A DNA stretch of 64,000 nucleotides from Rhizobiales bacterium Ga0077537 (GTDB lineage: Bacteria; Pseudomonadota; Alphaproteobacteria; Rhizobiales; Hyphomicrobiaceae): assembly GCA_001464955.1 (NCBI GenBank), contig LNEM01000010.1, positions 1-64,000 on the forward strand, read 5' to 3'. The translations under genes and the position numbers were made by a program. Under the pieces are notes generated by a model. The model was given only the letters and a program-made list of their open reading frames with translations. It was not told the DNA's origin and made no database searches. Below are positions 63,965-64,000 of this stretch, piece after piece; positions within the stretch are counted from its first letter, which is position 1; the number at the start of each line of letters is the position of its first letter.

Positions 63965-64000
63965 CATGGGGCAAGGAACACGGGATCTCCTGATCCCGTG

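Overview
The window looks like chromosome of an alphaproteobacterium of the Hyphomicrobiales (Rhizobiales) type. The evidence is the high GC content (roughly two thirds by eye), the many GTG/TTG starts, and gene orders typical of that group: enoyl-CoA hydratase / thioesterase / rplM-rpsI, dacC-like / tmk-holB-metG-tatD / MBL hydrolase, tatABC-serS, and an ExoR-like Sel1 protein. I cannot name a genus from the sequence alone. No prophage, insertion sequence, CRISPR array or rRNA was seen; there is one tRNA (Arg, anticodon TCT).

Layout, left to right. 1-1109 is the end of a SelA-like PLP enzyme cut by the window edge. 1484-5385 (minus) is a hyuB-hyuA pair (hydantoinase/oxoprolinase type). It is divergent from 5876-10.1 kb (plus): aldehyde dehydrogenase, amidohydrolase, kynurenine-formamidase-like cyclase and an LLM-type flavin monooxygenase. 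Together these look like a catabolic module for an N- or S-containing compound. 10.1-14.4 kb holds acyl-CoA/SDR metabolism: SDR, family III CoA-transferase, CoA-binding protein, VOC protein and enoyl-CoA hydratase. 14.4-16.7 kb carries a secreted protein, a thioesterase and rplM-rpsI. 16.9-20.2 kb carries a CorA-like membrane protein, a rhomboid protease and xthA. 20.3-24.1 kb (minus) is a nitrate/cyanate-type ABC transporter followed by cyanase, with a near-consensus sigma-54 promoter. 24.3-31.5 kb contains envelope or secreted proteins: ExoR-like, DUF898, DUF2939, a large RTX protein and a coiled-coil protein. 31.6-36.8 kb carries an epimerase, queG, GST, uppP, aquaporin and an HD protein. 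36.9-46.3 kb carries a peptide-type SBP, a TauE/SafE permease and the housekeeping run MBL-tatD-metG-holB-tmk, then a methyltransferase and a D,D-carboxypeptidase. 46.5-50.3 kb is a second, different hyuB-hyuA pair (plus). 50.3-53.0 kb holds a NIPSNAP protein, a solute-binding-like protein without signal peptide and an orphan ABC ATPase. 53.15-56.4 kb is tatABC-serS. 56.4-58.4 kb is a repeat-rich, gene-poor stretch with a methyltransferase, a broken GntR regulator and tRNA-Arg. 58.4-63.8 kb is another catabolic island: enolase-superfamily dehydratase, ChrA, a small dimeric-barrel protein, an RraA-family protein and two SDRs, a set suited to sugar-acid breakdown.

The most unusual items are: a 58-residue segment of low-GC DNA inside serS; exact 40-bp tandem hairpin repeats plus a duplicated REP/BIME-like unit just downstream of serS; a 38-bp near-palindrome in the leader of the aldehyde dehydrogenase operon; the sigma-54 promoter of the cyanase operon; a monooxygenase gene that has lost its stop codon and reads in antisense register through its convergent neighbour; and an SBP/ATPase pair with no permease.
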